Source of the DNA: Dethiosulfovibrio faecalis
GTDB lineage: Bacteria > Synergistota > Synergistia > Synergistales > Dethiosulfovibrionaceae
Assembly: GCF_021568795.1 (NCBI RefSeq)
Contig: NZ_JAKGUE010000014.1
Location: forward strand, 1-64,000
Length of the DNA: 64,000 nt
Reading direction: 5' to 3'
Part shown: positions 9,344 through 18,497 of the stretch, one piece after another
Layout of the letters: each line of letters opens with the position of its first letter
How positions within the stretch are numbered: position 1 is the stretch's first letter
Program-made: the position numbers and the translations under genes
Notes under the pieces: model-generated
Seen by the model: the letters and a program-made list of their open reading frames with translations, nothing else
Databases searched by the model: none
What the model was told of the DNA's origin: nothing

Positions 9344-9847
9344 TCAACCCTCCTGCCCCAATTTTTCCATCGCTATATCTCTGTATTTTTCCTGTAGGGA
9401 CCACATGGCAGCTTCTTTCTCCTGCGTATCGTGATCCCACCCTAAGAGATGAAGAACACTGTGAAAAACCATCAAGGCCATCTCTCTGTCGTAGGACTCA
9501 TTTCGTTCCTCGGCGTTACGATTTACGACGGGAGCACATATGACAACATCTCCCAACGGTAGCTCGGTCCACTCCTCCGGTGGTGAGAATACTCCATCCT
9601 CCTCCCATTGAGGAAAGGAGAGTACGTCGGTAGAATCGTCGCAGTCCCGATAGGACTTGTTCAGCTGTCTCATGGTCTCCTCATCAACGGTGGCTATCGA
9701 TACGGACACTGAATCCCTCATGCGCCACTGTGGCCAGACCTCGTCGAAAAGCTGAGCTATGCAGAGAGAGAGAACCTCCTCGTCAAGTATCGCAGACGGT
9801 CGAGGGTCACCCTCGTCGTTTGAGATGCCAATCTCCAGTTTCATCAC
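9344..9847 (-). CDS. ybeY: Endoribonuclease YbeY (rRNA maturation)
   Basis: Single-strand endoribonuclease required for 16S 3'-end processing and 70S quality control. The metal-binding signature is HSVLHLLGWDHD (near 131-142), the usual HxxxHxxGxxH with Trp in place of the more common Tyr. The preceding region LGDVVICAPVV matches the family's LGDI(V)I block. 167 aa. The start is GTG 9847, or ATG 9844 immediately after it, overlapping the pgpH stop. It lies in the phoH-pgpH-ybeY order shared with Firmicutes. Confidence 0.93.
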   Translation of the reverse strand: MMKLEIGISNDEGDPRPSAILDEEVLSLCIAQLFDEVWPQWRMRDSVSVSIATVDEETMRQLNKSYRDCDDSTDVLSFPQWEEDGVFSPPEEWTELPLGDVVICAPVVNRNAEERNESYDREMALMVFHSVLHLLGWDHDTQEKEAAMWSLQEKYRDIAMEKLGQEG

Positions 9848-11919
9848 ATCTGTCCATCCTTTCCAGTTTCCGGTGTTTTGTCTTCCTGCAACGGTACGAT
9901 GTTTCTGGTATGGTACATCGATTTTAACGTCTGAAGCATTACTTCCTTTATCTTAGCCAAATCCAACAGGGTAAATCCGGTCTCGTCAAGCTGACCATCT
10001 CTCAACTTGGATTCGGTAACCCCGTCGACTATTTCCTTCAGGTCCATGAAACTCTTTATGTTATCCCTCTCCGCTCTGACCGCCGCCTCTATCGAATCGG
10101 CCAACATGACCAATCCGGTCTCCTTCGTCTTAGGCCTGGGACCGGGATACCTGAACTGACTCTCGGAAGGGTCGAGTCCCATCTTTTTCGCCTTTTTATA
10201 GAAATATCCCAGACAGGTCGTGCCATGGTGCTCCGCGATAAAGCGTCTTATCCCCTCAGGTAATTTGTTCTCCATGGCCAAGTCCAGTCCCTCTCTCACA
10301 TGAGACACTATCACGAGGGCCGACATAACGGGAGAGATATCATCGTGAGCGTTTTTAGATCCAAACTGATTTTCCACGAAAAACTGCGGACGCTTCAACT
10401 TTCCTATATCGTGAAAGAAAGCTCCGGATTTTACCAGTCTGGAGTTAAGTCCCAATGCATCGGACGACGCCTCGGCAAGTATAGCAACCATTTGAGAATG
10501 ATGATAGGTTCCCGGTGCCTCTATTTGAAGCCTTTTCTGGAGAGGATGGTCGGGTTGACAAAGTTCTATTAGGCGCAGAGGCGACAGGACGTCGAACAGC
10601 CCCTCCGTCAAAGGAAGGATTATCATCGTTAAGGTTCCCCAAAGAACCGACAGAAGAAGGACCTGCAGGGGGAAGACATAGTCGAAGGGACTGTTGAATA
10701 TCCATCTCGACAATAAGAGGACCGCTCCTGAGACCAGGCCGAGCTGCACCATACAGAGCCAAAGGCTCGATCTGGAATCGATCCTCCTGAATAGGATTTC
10801 TCCTACCCCGGCGACGACCGCCCCTATCAATAGGATTTCTCCTGACGATATCGGAGTGACGTCGAAAAAAAGAGACGCCAACAGAAGGGTCCCAGCCAAA
10901 ACAGTGGCTCTGGCCTTTCGATGGGGCATCGTTACATAGGCTATTCCTGCCATGGGCACTATGCCGAGCCCCGTCATCCCGTAAAAGGCGGATAAAAGTC
11001 CCATTGCGAGGCACAACGCAAAGAGAAAAGCCATAAAGCCAGCTTTTCTCTCGTCCCATAGGCTGAGGACGTTTTTTTGGGTCCAGACAAAAACCAATAT
11101 GACCGAAAAAAAGATTACAAAAAGGGTCTTAATAGGAAAATTCGCCTCAGGATACCCCTGCCTTCTCAACAGCTCGGTAATTTGAGGGGTGATCGTCTCC
11201 CCTTTGGAAACTATTACCTCTCCGGTCTGAATCTCTTTCGACACCGTCTCTACCGCGTCCGCAACGATATCTCTCAATCTGTCAGTGATGCCCGATTCTC
11301 CCGAGACAGCCGGTATAAGGATTCCCGACAAAACCTGCACGGCTATATTGGCCTCTCCAGGATTCAAACCGCTATTATCCAGGACACGCCATAGATAGTC
11401 TTCAGAAACACCCTGCAGAGAGTCTCTGTAGGTATCCGATTCGGAGACCTCCAAACCGGTTTTAGAGGTGACTTTAAGCAGGAGATCTCGCCTTTCGACC
11501 GGGAGAGCCCTAATAAGCTCGATGAAAGCTTGAGAAAGTCCGGCCTCCTCCAGACGACCTTCACCTATCAGAGAAAGTCTCTCCTGGGCTTCCTTTATCT
11601 GACCAGTCTTTCTCACCAACACGTCTACTATGCTGTTTTTTGAGAAATCCCTAAGCTGTTCGGTCTCTTTGTCGTCTTCATAACGCATGTTGAATAACGC
11701 AAAATAATTTCTAGTCGCAGGGAGCCCCTCTACGAAAGCCCTATCGATGTCTATGGATACCCACCTAAAGACCAAGAGCAGACAGGCAACGACAAGGAGG
11801 GCTGAAAGCGATAGGTAAGTCGCTTTCAGCCTCTCATGAGACCGGTCCTCAGCTTTGGGCTGCTGTCGAACAGTTTCCTGTCTCTTGTTTTTCTCTTTGT
11901 CTTTCTTCATGTCTTTCAT
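9844..11919 (-). CDS. pgpH: 7TM-HD domain phosphohydrolase (PgpH-type c-di-AMP phosphodiesterase)
   Basis: Membrane-bound HD-domain hydrolase. The Listeria homologue PgpH degrades c-di-AMP to pApA. One N-terminal membrane helix is followed by an extracytoplasmic 7TMR-HDED domain (about 60-250). A block of seven predicted helices follows (about 255-455), then a cytoplasmic HD domain with HHSQMVA, FFHDIGK and EHHGT. The open frame extends to 12057, but ATG 11919 (or 11910) is preferred. The longer version would add 46 unlikely residues inside phoH, whereas the product from 11919 has a basic N-terminus running into the first helix. Even so it overlaps phoH by about 70 nt. Function as a c-di-AMP phosphodiesterase is inferred from the family and from cdaA being present in this window. 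Confidence 0.88.
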   Translation of the reverse strand: MKDMKKDKEKNKRQETVRQQPKAEDRSHERLKATYLSLSALLVVACLLLVFRWVSIDIDRAFVEGLPATRNYFALFNMRYEDDKETEQLRDFSKNSIVDVLVRKTGQIKEAQERLSLIGEGRLEEAGLSQAFIELIRALPVERRDLLLKVTSKTGLEVSESDTYRDSLQGVSEDYLWRVLDNSGLNPGEANIAVQVLSGILIPAVSGESGITDRLRDIVADAVETVSKEIQTGEVIVSKGETITPQITELLRRQGYPEANFPIKTLFVIFFSVILVFVWTQKNVLSLWDERKAGFMAFLFALCLAMGLLSAFYGMTGLGIVPMAGIAYVTMPHRKARATVLAGTLLLASLFFDVTPISSGEILLIGAVVAGVGEILFRRIDSRSSLWLCMVQLGLVSGAVLLLSRWIFNSPFDYVFPLQVLLLSVLWGTLTMIILPLTEGLFDVLSPLRLIELCQPDHPLQKRLQIEAPGTYHHSQMVAILAEASSDALGLNSRLVKSGAFFHDIGKLKRPQFFVENQFGSKNAHDDISPVMSALVIVSHVREGLDLAMENKLPEGIRRFIAEHHGTTCLGYFYKKAKKMGLDPSESQFRYPGPRPKTKETGLVMLADSIEAAVRAERDNIKSFMDLKEIVDGVTESKLRDGQLDETGFTLLDLAKIKEVMLQTLKSMYHTRNIVPLQEDKTPETGKDGQM

Positions 11920-12889
11920 AGGCAGCCACAACCCTCTGAACGATCTCATGGCGTACGACGTCGACGTTTTCCAAGCGGATAAAATCGATTCCTTTAACAC
12001 CTTCGAGTATGTCCTGAACGACGAAAAGCCCGGACCTCTTGCCTGAGGGGAGGTCAACCTGGGTCAAATCCCCCGTTACGACCGCCTTGGATCCGAAACC
12101 GAGTCTCGTCAGAAACATCTTCATCTGTTCCGGAGAGGTGTTTTGAGCCTCATCCAATATTATGAAACTGTCATTCAAGGTACGCCCTCTCATATAGGCT
12201 AAAGGGGCTACCTCTATGACGTTCTTGTCGACATATCTCATAAACCGTTCCGGACTCAGGAGGTCGAAAAAAGCGTCGTAAAGAGGTCTTAGATAGGGCT
12301 CCACTTTTTCCTTCAGGTCCCCTGGAAGAAAGCCAAGGCTCTCTCCTGCCTCTACCGCCGGACGGACCAGCACGATCCTGCTGATAGCGCCGGACTTCAA
12401 CATATTGACGGCCTCGCAGACCGCCAGATACGTCTTTCCAGTACCGGCCGGACCTATTCCAAAGACGACGTCGTTCTCCCTGATCGCTTTTATATAGGCT
12501 CTCTGTCCCAGGGTCTTCGGTCGAACCGGCTTCCCCCTGGCGGTCATACAGAGTAGATCGTCGTAAAGGGCCTCTAGATCGACGGACCCTCTCTTGGCGA
12601 TCATGTCCATTCCATATCTTATCTCCGCCGCCCTTATAGCATGGCCCTTGGAGGCTATTCTAAGCATCTGATCTATAAGATCGGAGACCATCTCTACAGC
12701 ATCTCTATCGGGGCCTTGAACGGTTATGTTCTCTCCCCTAAGGACTATACGTACCGGATACCTCTCCTCAATCAGATGGATATTCTCGTCGTCCTTGCCG
12801 GAAAACTTCGAACCCGAGCCAACCGTCCCGGACTCAAAGACGGAGGAATAACCGCCCGGCGTCTCCTCTACTGTAATTTTACTGACCAA
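11849..12889 (-). CDS. phoH: PhoH-like ATPase (YbeZ type)
   Basis: Cytoplasmic P-loop ATPase, part of the YbeZ-YbeY pair linked to rRNA maturation and RNA metabolism. Walker A is GPAGTGKT (near 140-147) and Walker B is FIILDEAQN (near 237-245), with SLGFLPGD between them. The N-terminal about 100 residues form the KH-like part. 346 aa. The start is taken as TTG 12889, with only a weak SD, so a slightly later start is possible. It is 19 bp downstream of the NifU-like gene and its 3' end overlaps pgpH. Confidence 0.92.
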   Translation of the reverse strand: MVSKITVEETPGGYSSVFESGTVGSGSKFSGKDDENIHLIEERYPVRIVLRGENITVQGPDRDAVEMVSDLIDQMLRIASKGHAIRAAEIRYGMDMIAKRGSVDLEALYDDLLCMTARGKPVRPKTLGQRAYIKAIRENDVVFGIGPAGTGKTYLAVCEAVNMLKSGAISRIVLVRPAVEAGESLGFLPGDLKEKVEPYLRPLYDAFFDLLSPERFMRYVDKNVIEVAPLAYMRGRTLNDSFIILDEAQNTSPEQMKMFLTRLGFGSKAVVTGDLTQVDLPSGKRSGLFVVQDILEGVKGIDFIRLENVDVVRHEIVQRVVAAYERHEERQREKQETGNCSTAAQS

Positions 12890-12908
12890 GAGGACAACCT
12901 ACCGGTGA

Positions 12909-13142
12909 CTAGGCTCTGACAACCGAGGAGACCTCCGGAATCTCCCTCTTCAAGACCGCCTCTACCTGCATTCTGAGGGTCTCCTGAGCAAAGGGACAGG
13001 TACCGCAGGCCCCCTGAAGACGGGCAGAGATCACTCCCGATTCTTCGTCGAAGGACACCACCTCGATATCCCCACCGTGACTTTGAAGGGCGGGACGGAT
13101 GCCTTTATCAACTACTTCGTTGATCCTATCTATCAAACTCAT
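12909..13142 (-). CDS. NifU C-terminal domain protein (Fe-S scaffold/carrier)
   Basis: A 77-residue protein equal to the NifU/Nfu C-terminal domain, which binds a bridging Fe-S cluster through a CxxC motif. Here the motif is GACGTCPFAQETLRMQVE (Cys near 51 and 54). The opening DRINEVVDKGIRPALQSHGGDIEVV is also typical. ATG 13142 follows GGAGGTTGAA. It lies 13 bp downstream of the oxaloacetate decarboxylase subunit. It presumably serves general Fe-S transfer; no isc or suf genes are in view. Confidence 0.92.
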   Translation of the reverse strand: MSLIDRINEVVDKGIRPALQSHGGDIEVVSFDEESGVISARLQGACGTCPFAQETLRMQVEAVLKREIPEVSSVVRA

Positions 13143-13155
13143 TTCAACCTCCTGG

Positions 13156-14568
13156 TTACACCGGATAAGCGATCTCTTCTACTACCTCGTCGAGACCGAT
13201 ATCTCTTAAGTTCAATTTAGAGTACTGTTTCATGAGGAAGTCCTTCGCCACGGCCGGGAAAAGGACGTAACTGAGGACGTCTTCCGGCTGGGTTATCCAG
13301 GCAGCTATATCGGCCCTGGCCCTGTCGAGTTCGGGGTCGATCTTCTCTCCCGGCCTGCAGGTTATGGGTTTCTCCCCTCCGAGGGCCTTCGCCTGAACCT
13401 CGGGGTCGACCTCTGCGGGAGGCTTCCCGTAGTAACCCATAAAGTAGTTCTTCACTTCCTTGGGGATGATCTTCCATCTCTCCCCTACGAGGACGTTCAA
13501 GGTCGCTTGGGTGCCGACTATCTGACTGGTGGGGGTCACCAGCGGAGGATACCCCATGGCCTTCCTGACCACCGGCACCTCTTTGAGAACATCGTCCAGG
13601 CGATGTTCCGCCGACTGCTCCCTAAGCTGATTCACCAGATTGGAGTACATTCCTCCCGGTATCTGATATATCAATACGTTTGTATCGGCTCCGTCGAGCT
13701 TCACGAAAAGGTCGTCATACTTGGTCCGAAGTTTCTTGAAATGATCGGCTATAGGAACCATATTCTCCAAGGAGAGTCCCGTGTCGAAGGAACCGCCGGA
13801 CAAGGCTGCCACCATGGACTCCGAAGCGGGCTGACTGGTTCTCATTGAAAAGGGCGATATAGCACAGTCAACCACGTCCGCACCGGCCTCTATGGCAGCG
13901 TAATAGGCCATTGACGCCAATCCACTGGTATAGTGACTGTGAACCTGCACGGGAAGCTCGGTCTCTTTCTTTATCCCTCTTACCAGACGATCCGCATCGA
14001 CCGGACTGAGGAGACCGGCCATATCCTTGATACATATCGAATCGGCTCCCATGTCCCTCATCTTCCCAGCGATATCGATGAACAGCTCGTTCGTGTGCAC
14101 CGGAGATATGGTATAGGAAATACACATCTGGAGGTGGGCCCCCTCCCGCTTGACCTGTTCGGACGCGACCTCAAGGTTTCTAAGATCGTTCAAGGCATCG
14201 AAGACCCTCATTATGTCGATTCCGTTACCGACCGCCCTCTTGACGAATTCCCTCACAACGTCGTCTCCGTAATGTCTGTATCCGACCAGGTTCTGTCCAC
14301 GAAGGAGCATTTGAAGCTTCGTGTTCTTGATATGTTTTCTGAGGACTCTAAGGCGTTCCCAAGGGTCCTCGTTGAGGAATCTCATGCAGGAGTCGAAGGT
14401 GGCCCCTCCCCACACCTCCAGGGAGTGATATCCAACCTGATCCATCTTCTCCAGGACCGGCAGCATATCCTCGATCCGGAGTCTAGTCGCCATGAGAGAC
14501 TGGTGAGCATCCCTCAAAGCGGTCTCGGTTATCCCTATTTTCCTGAAAGAGTTTTTCGACTGACTCAT
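13156..14568 (-). CDS. oadA: Oxaloacetate decarboxylase alpha / pyruvate carboxylase B-type carboxyltransferase
   Basis: Carboxyltransferase subunit that moves CO2 between oxaloacetate/pyruvate and biotin. The family fingerprint is clear: ETALRDAHQSLMATR, EVWGGATFDSCMRFL, GRNL-like RGQNLVGYRHY, CIKDMAGLL, and the metal-binding VHSHYTSG. At 470 aa it ends after the conserved post-TIM-barrel domain and lacks the C-terminal biotinyl domain, so a separate biotin carrier must exist. I chose ATG 14568 because GGAGG precedes it. The frame is open to 14631, but that would overlap mazG without an SD. Whether it serves a Na+-pumping decarboxylase, a transcarboxylase or pyruvate carboxylase is undecided. 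Confidence 0.92.
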   Translation of the reverse strand: MSQSKNSFRKIGITETALRDAHQSLMATRLRIEDMLPVLEKMDQVGYHSLEVWGGATFDSCMRFLNEDPWERLRVLRKHIKNTKLQMLLRGQNLVGYRHYGDDVVREFVKRAVGNGIDIMRVFDALNDLRNLEVASEQVKREGAHLQMCISYTISPVHTNELFIDIAGKMRDMGADSICIKDMAGLLSPVDADRLVRGIKKETELPVQVHSHYTSGLASMAYYAAIEAGADVVDCAISPFSMRTSQPASESMVAALSGGSFDTGLSLENMVPIADHFKKLRTKYDDLFVKLDGADTNVLIYQIPGGMYSNLVNQLREQSAEHRLDDVLKEVPVVRKAMGYPPLVTPTSQIVGTQATLNVLVGERWKIIPKEVKNYFMGYYGKPPAEVDPEVQAKALGGEKPITCRPGEKIDPELDRARADIAAWITQPEDVLSYVLFPAVAKDFLMKQYSKLNLRDIGLDEVVEEIAYPV

Positions 14569-14605
14569 AGCCCTACCTCCATATCCAGTAACTGTGGACA
14601 CTATA

Positions 14606-15433
14606 TCACATGGGATTATCGCACGCACCATCCTGCCGAGAGACCGCCTTAGCCCAATCCCAGAGAGAATCGAGTTCGTCCAGGTCGGTATCGGTCCATG
14701 ACTTATTTCGATCCCGAAGGTCCTGTTCTATCCTTCCGAAACGATCGATAAATTTTTTGTTCGATCTCTCCAGCGCGAGATGGGGGTCCACCCCTAACCG
14801 ACGAGCCAGGTTCACTATGGAGAAAAGGACGTCTCCTATCTCCTCCTCCACGGAAAACCTGTCCTCCAATTCCATGGCTGTTTTTACCTCGTCGATCTCC
14901 TCCTCTATCTTATCGAAAACCGGCAACTGAGACGACTGGTCCCAGTCGAAACCCACGCTGGCCGCCTTTTGCTGTATTCTGAAAGCCTTTATAAGCGGCG
15001 GCAATCCCTTGGGGACCCCCGACAGCACCGTGGCTCCGTTATCCTGACCGCCCTTTTCATTGAGCTTTATCTGTTCCCAGTTCCTCAAGACCTCATCGCT
15101 ATCGGAAACGTCGACATCGCCGAAGACGTGGGGGTGCCTACGGATCAGTTTATCCGATATCGACCTCACTATGTCCGCCAGGGAGAAATCCCCGGACTCC
15201 TCCGCTATCACTCCCATGAAGACGACCTGGAGCAGAAGATCGCCTGATTCCTCGCATATCCCCGCTATATCGCCGTTGTCGACGGCATCGACCAGTTCAT
15301 AGGCCTCTTCGATGATATGAGGACGAAGAGAGCCATAGGTCTGCTTTCTGTCCCAAGGACAGCCCCCGGGGGCTCTCAGTCGGTTCATGATATCCCTCAA
15401 CTGGGAAAAAAGCGCCCCGCTATCGTCTTTCAT
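14606..15433 (-). CDS. mazG: Nucleoside triphosphate pyrophosphohydrolase MazG
   Basis: All-alpha NTP pyrophosphatase that clears aberrant (d)NTPs. Two MazG modules are visible. The N-terminal one begins LRAPGGCPWDRKQTYGSLRPHI with EEAYELVDAV (near 42-51) and EESGDLLLQVVF. The C-terminal one has EEEIDEVKTAM and EEEIGDVLFSIVNLARRLG. 275 aa. ATG 15433 overlaps the mfd stop by 4 nt (ATGA). It lies between mfd and the carboxyltransferase gene, with 37 bp before the latter. Confidence 0.94.
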   Translation of the reverse strand: MKDDSGALFSQLRDIMNRLRAPGGCPWDRKQTYGSLRPHIIEEAYELVDAVDNGDIAGICEESGDLLLQVVFMGVIAEESGDFSLADIVRSISDKLIRRHPHVFGDVDVSDSDEVLRNWEQIKLNEKGGQDNGATVLSGVPKGLPPLIKAFRIQQKAASVGFDWDQSSQLPVFDKIEEEIDEVKTAMELEDRFSVEEEIGDVLFSIVNLARRLGVDPHLALERSNKKFIDRFGRIEQDLRDRNKSWTDTDLDELDSLWDWAKAVSRQDGACDNPM

Positions 15434-18400
15434 GAGATCACTCCTTCATTCGACTTTCGATCAGTCAAGATATCCAGCAAAGATATAATCCCCGATCGGC
15501 CTCCGGGACCGACCATTTCGTCTTTCTTTTCGGTCCATGGAGCAGGCAGCCTTACATCCGTCTTCTCTCCCAGGGTTATCTCACATCGTTCCTCGGAGAG
15601 CATACAACGAATTATACCCCGCTTTCGGCATATGGTCCTGAGCAACGCAAGATCCAAAAGCCGATCGACCTCGGACGGGATTGGCCCGAATCTGTCCAGA
15701 AGCTCGTTTCTCAGGTTTTCACGGTCTTCCGATCCTTCGATCTCGTCTATTCTACGATATATAGCCAGCCTAAGAGCAGGTACGGAGATATAATTTTCAG
15801 GAATGGATAGCGGAATTCTTATCTCCATCTCCGTCTCCTCCGTGGTCTCTCCTCTCAGACGATCGACCTCATCCCGCAATTTTCTATAATACAGCTGAAG
15901 TCCGACCCTCTCCCTGTGGCCGTGCTGGGACATCCCCAGCAGGTCGCCTCCGCCACGAATGTGAAGGTCCTCCTTGGCCAGTTCGTAACCGGCCCCCTGA
16001 AAGGAAAGTCTGCCGATGGCGTCGAGCCTTTCGGCGGTGGAATGAGGTAAGACGCAGTCGGAGGGATAGAGAAAAAAGGCGTAAGCTGTGTCGTCTCTGC
16101 GGCCGACCCGACCCCTCAGCTGGTGCATCTGGGCGAGACCGAGCAGTCTCGAGTCGTCCACCACCAATGTATTGGCTCTTCCGACGTCCAGTCCGCTCTC
16201 GACTATGGTGGTGCAGACCAAGATATCTATCTCCCCATCGTAAAAGGCCATCATCGTTTCCTCCAGCTCGTTTTCTCTCATTCGACCGTGAGCGAAGGCA
16301 ACTCGGACATCGGGAAAACGGCTTTTCACCCATCCGGCTCTTTCCTCTATGGTCCCGACCCTATTGTGAAGCATATAGACCTGACCGCCTCTCGCCATCT
16401 CTCTGACGAGGGCCTTTCGGACAAGTCCGTCGTCCCAGGCGCCTGTCACCGTTATTATGGCCGGTCTGTTGCCCGGAGGCGTCTCGATTATCGATACGTC
16501 TCTCATACCCTTCATCGCCATGGAAAAAGTTCTGGGAATCGGCGTTGCCGAAAGGGTCAGGACGTCCACTCCGGATCTCAGTTTACGGAACCTCTCTTTA
16601 TGGGCGACTCCGAAACGATGTTCTTCGTCGACGACTATAAGTCCCAGGCGCCGTATATCGAGATCGTTCTGTAGAAGCCGATGGGTTCCTATTACCACGT
16701 CCACGGAGCCATCCGCCAAGCCCTCCAATATCTCGTTCTGTCTATTCTGCGAAACAAAGCGGGAAAGCAGTTCCACCTTAAGAGGGAAAGGGCCCATTCT
16801 GCTGCGGAACGTCATGTAATGTTGTTGAGCTAAAACGGTCGTAGGGACCAATACCAGTACCTGAAATCCGTCCATGGCGGCCTTGAAGACCGCTCTGAGT
16901 GCCACCTCCGTCTTTCCATATCCGACATCTCCTACGACGAGACGGTCCATAGGTCTCGGCGACTCCATATCTTTCTTCACGTCCGATATGGCCTTTAACT
17001 GGTCTACCGTCTCCTCATGGGGGAACGACCTCTCAAACTCCTCCATCGCCTCTTCGTCGGGAGAGAACGCATGCCCCTTTGCGATCTTTCTCTTGGCGTA
17101 GAGCTCCAAAAGCTCCTTGGCCTCCTCCTCTATCTGCCTCTCCGCTTTTCTCAAAGAAGTGCTCCAGCGGGACGATCCAAGACGATCCGGAACCGTCGAT
17201 TCATCCACCGATCCCTTGTAGGGAGAGATCCTCGAAATCTGCCCGGTGGGCAAAAGCAATCTCTTCTTGTCCTGAAACTCCAAAACCAGGAATTCCTGTC
17301 TTCCCCAGGATCCCTCGACCGACTCAAGTCCGCCGTAACGACAAAGACCGTGATCCTCGTGAACCAACCAGTCCCCGGTCTCGAAAAGAATAGACCAATC
17401 CTTGGGCGTTCCCTGTCTTTCCGTCCTCCTGTCCGGCCTGATTCCGTACATCTCTACGTCGGACAAAAAAACCCTCTTCTCCTCGTCGTCTATAAAGCCG
17501 GAGGAAAGAGGCTCGGGCTGCCAGTCCATTCCTTCGAAATCGCTCGGCAGAGGGGACGAACTTCGGATAGCTACGGAATACCCCAGATCTCTCCAACGAG
17601 AGATCTGAACCGCCATCTCGGAAATGCGTCCTCTAAATCGGGGAACCTCCCTTAACGGCAATCTCCTCTGACGAACGCCAAGACCGGATTCGAAACGGTA
17701 GAGAAGCGGAGTATCGATTAAAAAGCGATCCCATCGTTCCTCCGGGATATCCCATTTGGCGGAGAGATCGTTCCATATGGACCTAAAACTATCGGCGTTA
17801 ACCTGTGAGCGGATGGGGTCGAAAAGGAAGACCTCCCCCTTTTCTGACACAGAGGAGGCAGCGGATGGGGCCACACGATCCCCTAACTCCCAGACAGAGA
17901 AGGCCTCCACCTTGCATTTGCCCGTCTGATCTTCAGGGAAGAACAGGCGCATCTCCTCTATATCGTCGTCGAAGAAAACTACCCTCAGAGGCATTCGAGA
18001 GGAAGGATCGAACAGATCGACGATCCCTCCTCTTACGGCATATTCGCCTGGTTTCCACACCAGATCGCTTCTGGAATAGCCGGAGGAATCCAGCCAGGAG
18101 ATAAGACGATCTCTGCCCGCACACTCCCCTATTTTTAGGGAGAGAAGTCCTTCGGAATTCATAAAGGGAGACATCATCCCGCCTGGAGTGGAGATCAGTA
18201 TGCCCCCTTGCTCGGACCACTTTCGAAGAACGTGACCTCTTGCCACCATAGAGGCCGGGTCGTCGACGATTCCCTTTTCCAAGGGGATATCGGGCAACCT
18301 GAAGATCTTCTCGTGGGAGAGCAGAATTTTCGCGTCGGAATAGAAATCCTCTGCCTGATTCTCATCGGGAAGCAGCACGGTAAGGTGGCTCGACCGTTCT

Positions 18401-18474
18401 CGGCATACCCAAGCCCTGACCGAGCCTTTGAAGGGAAAGAAAAAAGATCTCGAGCCGTCGAAAAGATCCAACAA
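15430..18474 (-). CDS. mfd: Transcription-repair coupling factor Mfd
   Basis: DNA translocase that displaces stalled RNA polymerase and recruits UvrA. It has an N-terminal UvrB-like region and then an RNA-polymerase-interacting CarD-like domain (WLVHEDHGLCRYGGLE and LLLPTGQISRISPYKG, about 375-430). The SF2 motor follows, with GDVGYGKTEVALRA, VPTTVLAQQHY, VIGTHRLL, VVDEEHRFG and LSATPIPRT, and a C-terminal TRCF domain (about 915-1010). At 1014 aa it is about 130 residues shorter than E. coli Mfd, mostly in the N-terminal UvrB-homology part. TTG 18474 is preceded by GGAGGAGG. It is the first gene of the long minus-strand run, directly after a cluster of intergenic repeats. Confidence 0.96.
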   Translation of the reverse strand: MLDLFDGSRSFFFPFKGSVRAWVCRERSSHLTVLLPDENQAEDFYSDAKILLSHEKIFRLPDIPLEKGIVDDPASMVARGHVLRKWSEQGGILISTPGGMMSPFMNSEGLLSLKIGECAGRDRLISWLDSSGYSRSDLVWKPGEYAVRGGIVDLFDPSSRMPLRVVFFDDDIEEMRLFFPEDQTGKCKVEAFSVWELGDRVAPSAASSVSEKGEVFLFDPIRSQVNADSFRSIWNDLSAKWDIPEERWDRFLIDTPLLYRFESGLGVRQRRLPLREVPRFRGRISEMAVQISRWRDLGYSVAIRSSSPLPSDFEGMDWQPEPLSSGFIDDEEKRVFLSDVEMYGIRPDRRTERQGTPKDWSILFETGDWLVHEDHGLCRYGGLESVEGSWGRQEFLVLEFQDKKRLLLPTGQISRISPYKGSVDESTVPDRLGSSRWSTSLRKAERQIEEEAKELLELYAKRKIAKGHAFSPDEEAMEEFERSFPHEETVDQLKAISDVKKDMESPRPMDRLVVGDVGYGKTEVALRAVFKAAMDGFQVLVLVPTTVLAQQHYMTFRSRMGPFPLKVELLSRFVSQNRQNEILEGLADGSVDVVIGTHRLLQNDLDIRRLGLIVVDEEHRFGVAHKERFRKLRSGVDVLTLSATPIPRTFSMAMKGMRDVSIIETPPGNRPAIITVTGAWDDGLVRKALVREMARGGQVYMLHNRVGTIEERAGWVKSRFPDVRVAFAHGRMRENELEETMMAFYDGEIDILVCTTIVESGLDVGRANTLVVDDSRLLGLAQMHQLRGRVGRRDDTAYAFFLYPSDCVLPHSTAERLDAIGRLSFQGAGYELAKEDLHIRGGGDLLGMSQHGHRERVGLQLYYRKLRDEVDRLRGETTEETEMEIRIPLSIPENYISVPALRLAIYRRIDEIEGSEDRENLRNELLDRFGPIPSEVDRLLDLALLRTICRKRGIIRCMLSEERCEITLGEKTDVRLPAPWTEKKDEMVGPGGRSGIISLLDILTDRKSNEGVIS

Positions 18475-18497
18475 GTCTATCCTCCTCCCGATAAAGG

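Noticed and set aside
9844..12057. pgpH start at 12057
   Set aside because: It would overlap phoH by over 200 nt and add residues that do not look like a membrane-protein N-terminus; ATG 11919 or 11910 leads straight into the basic segment and first helix.
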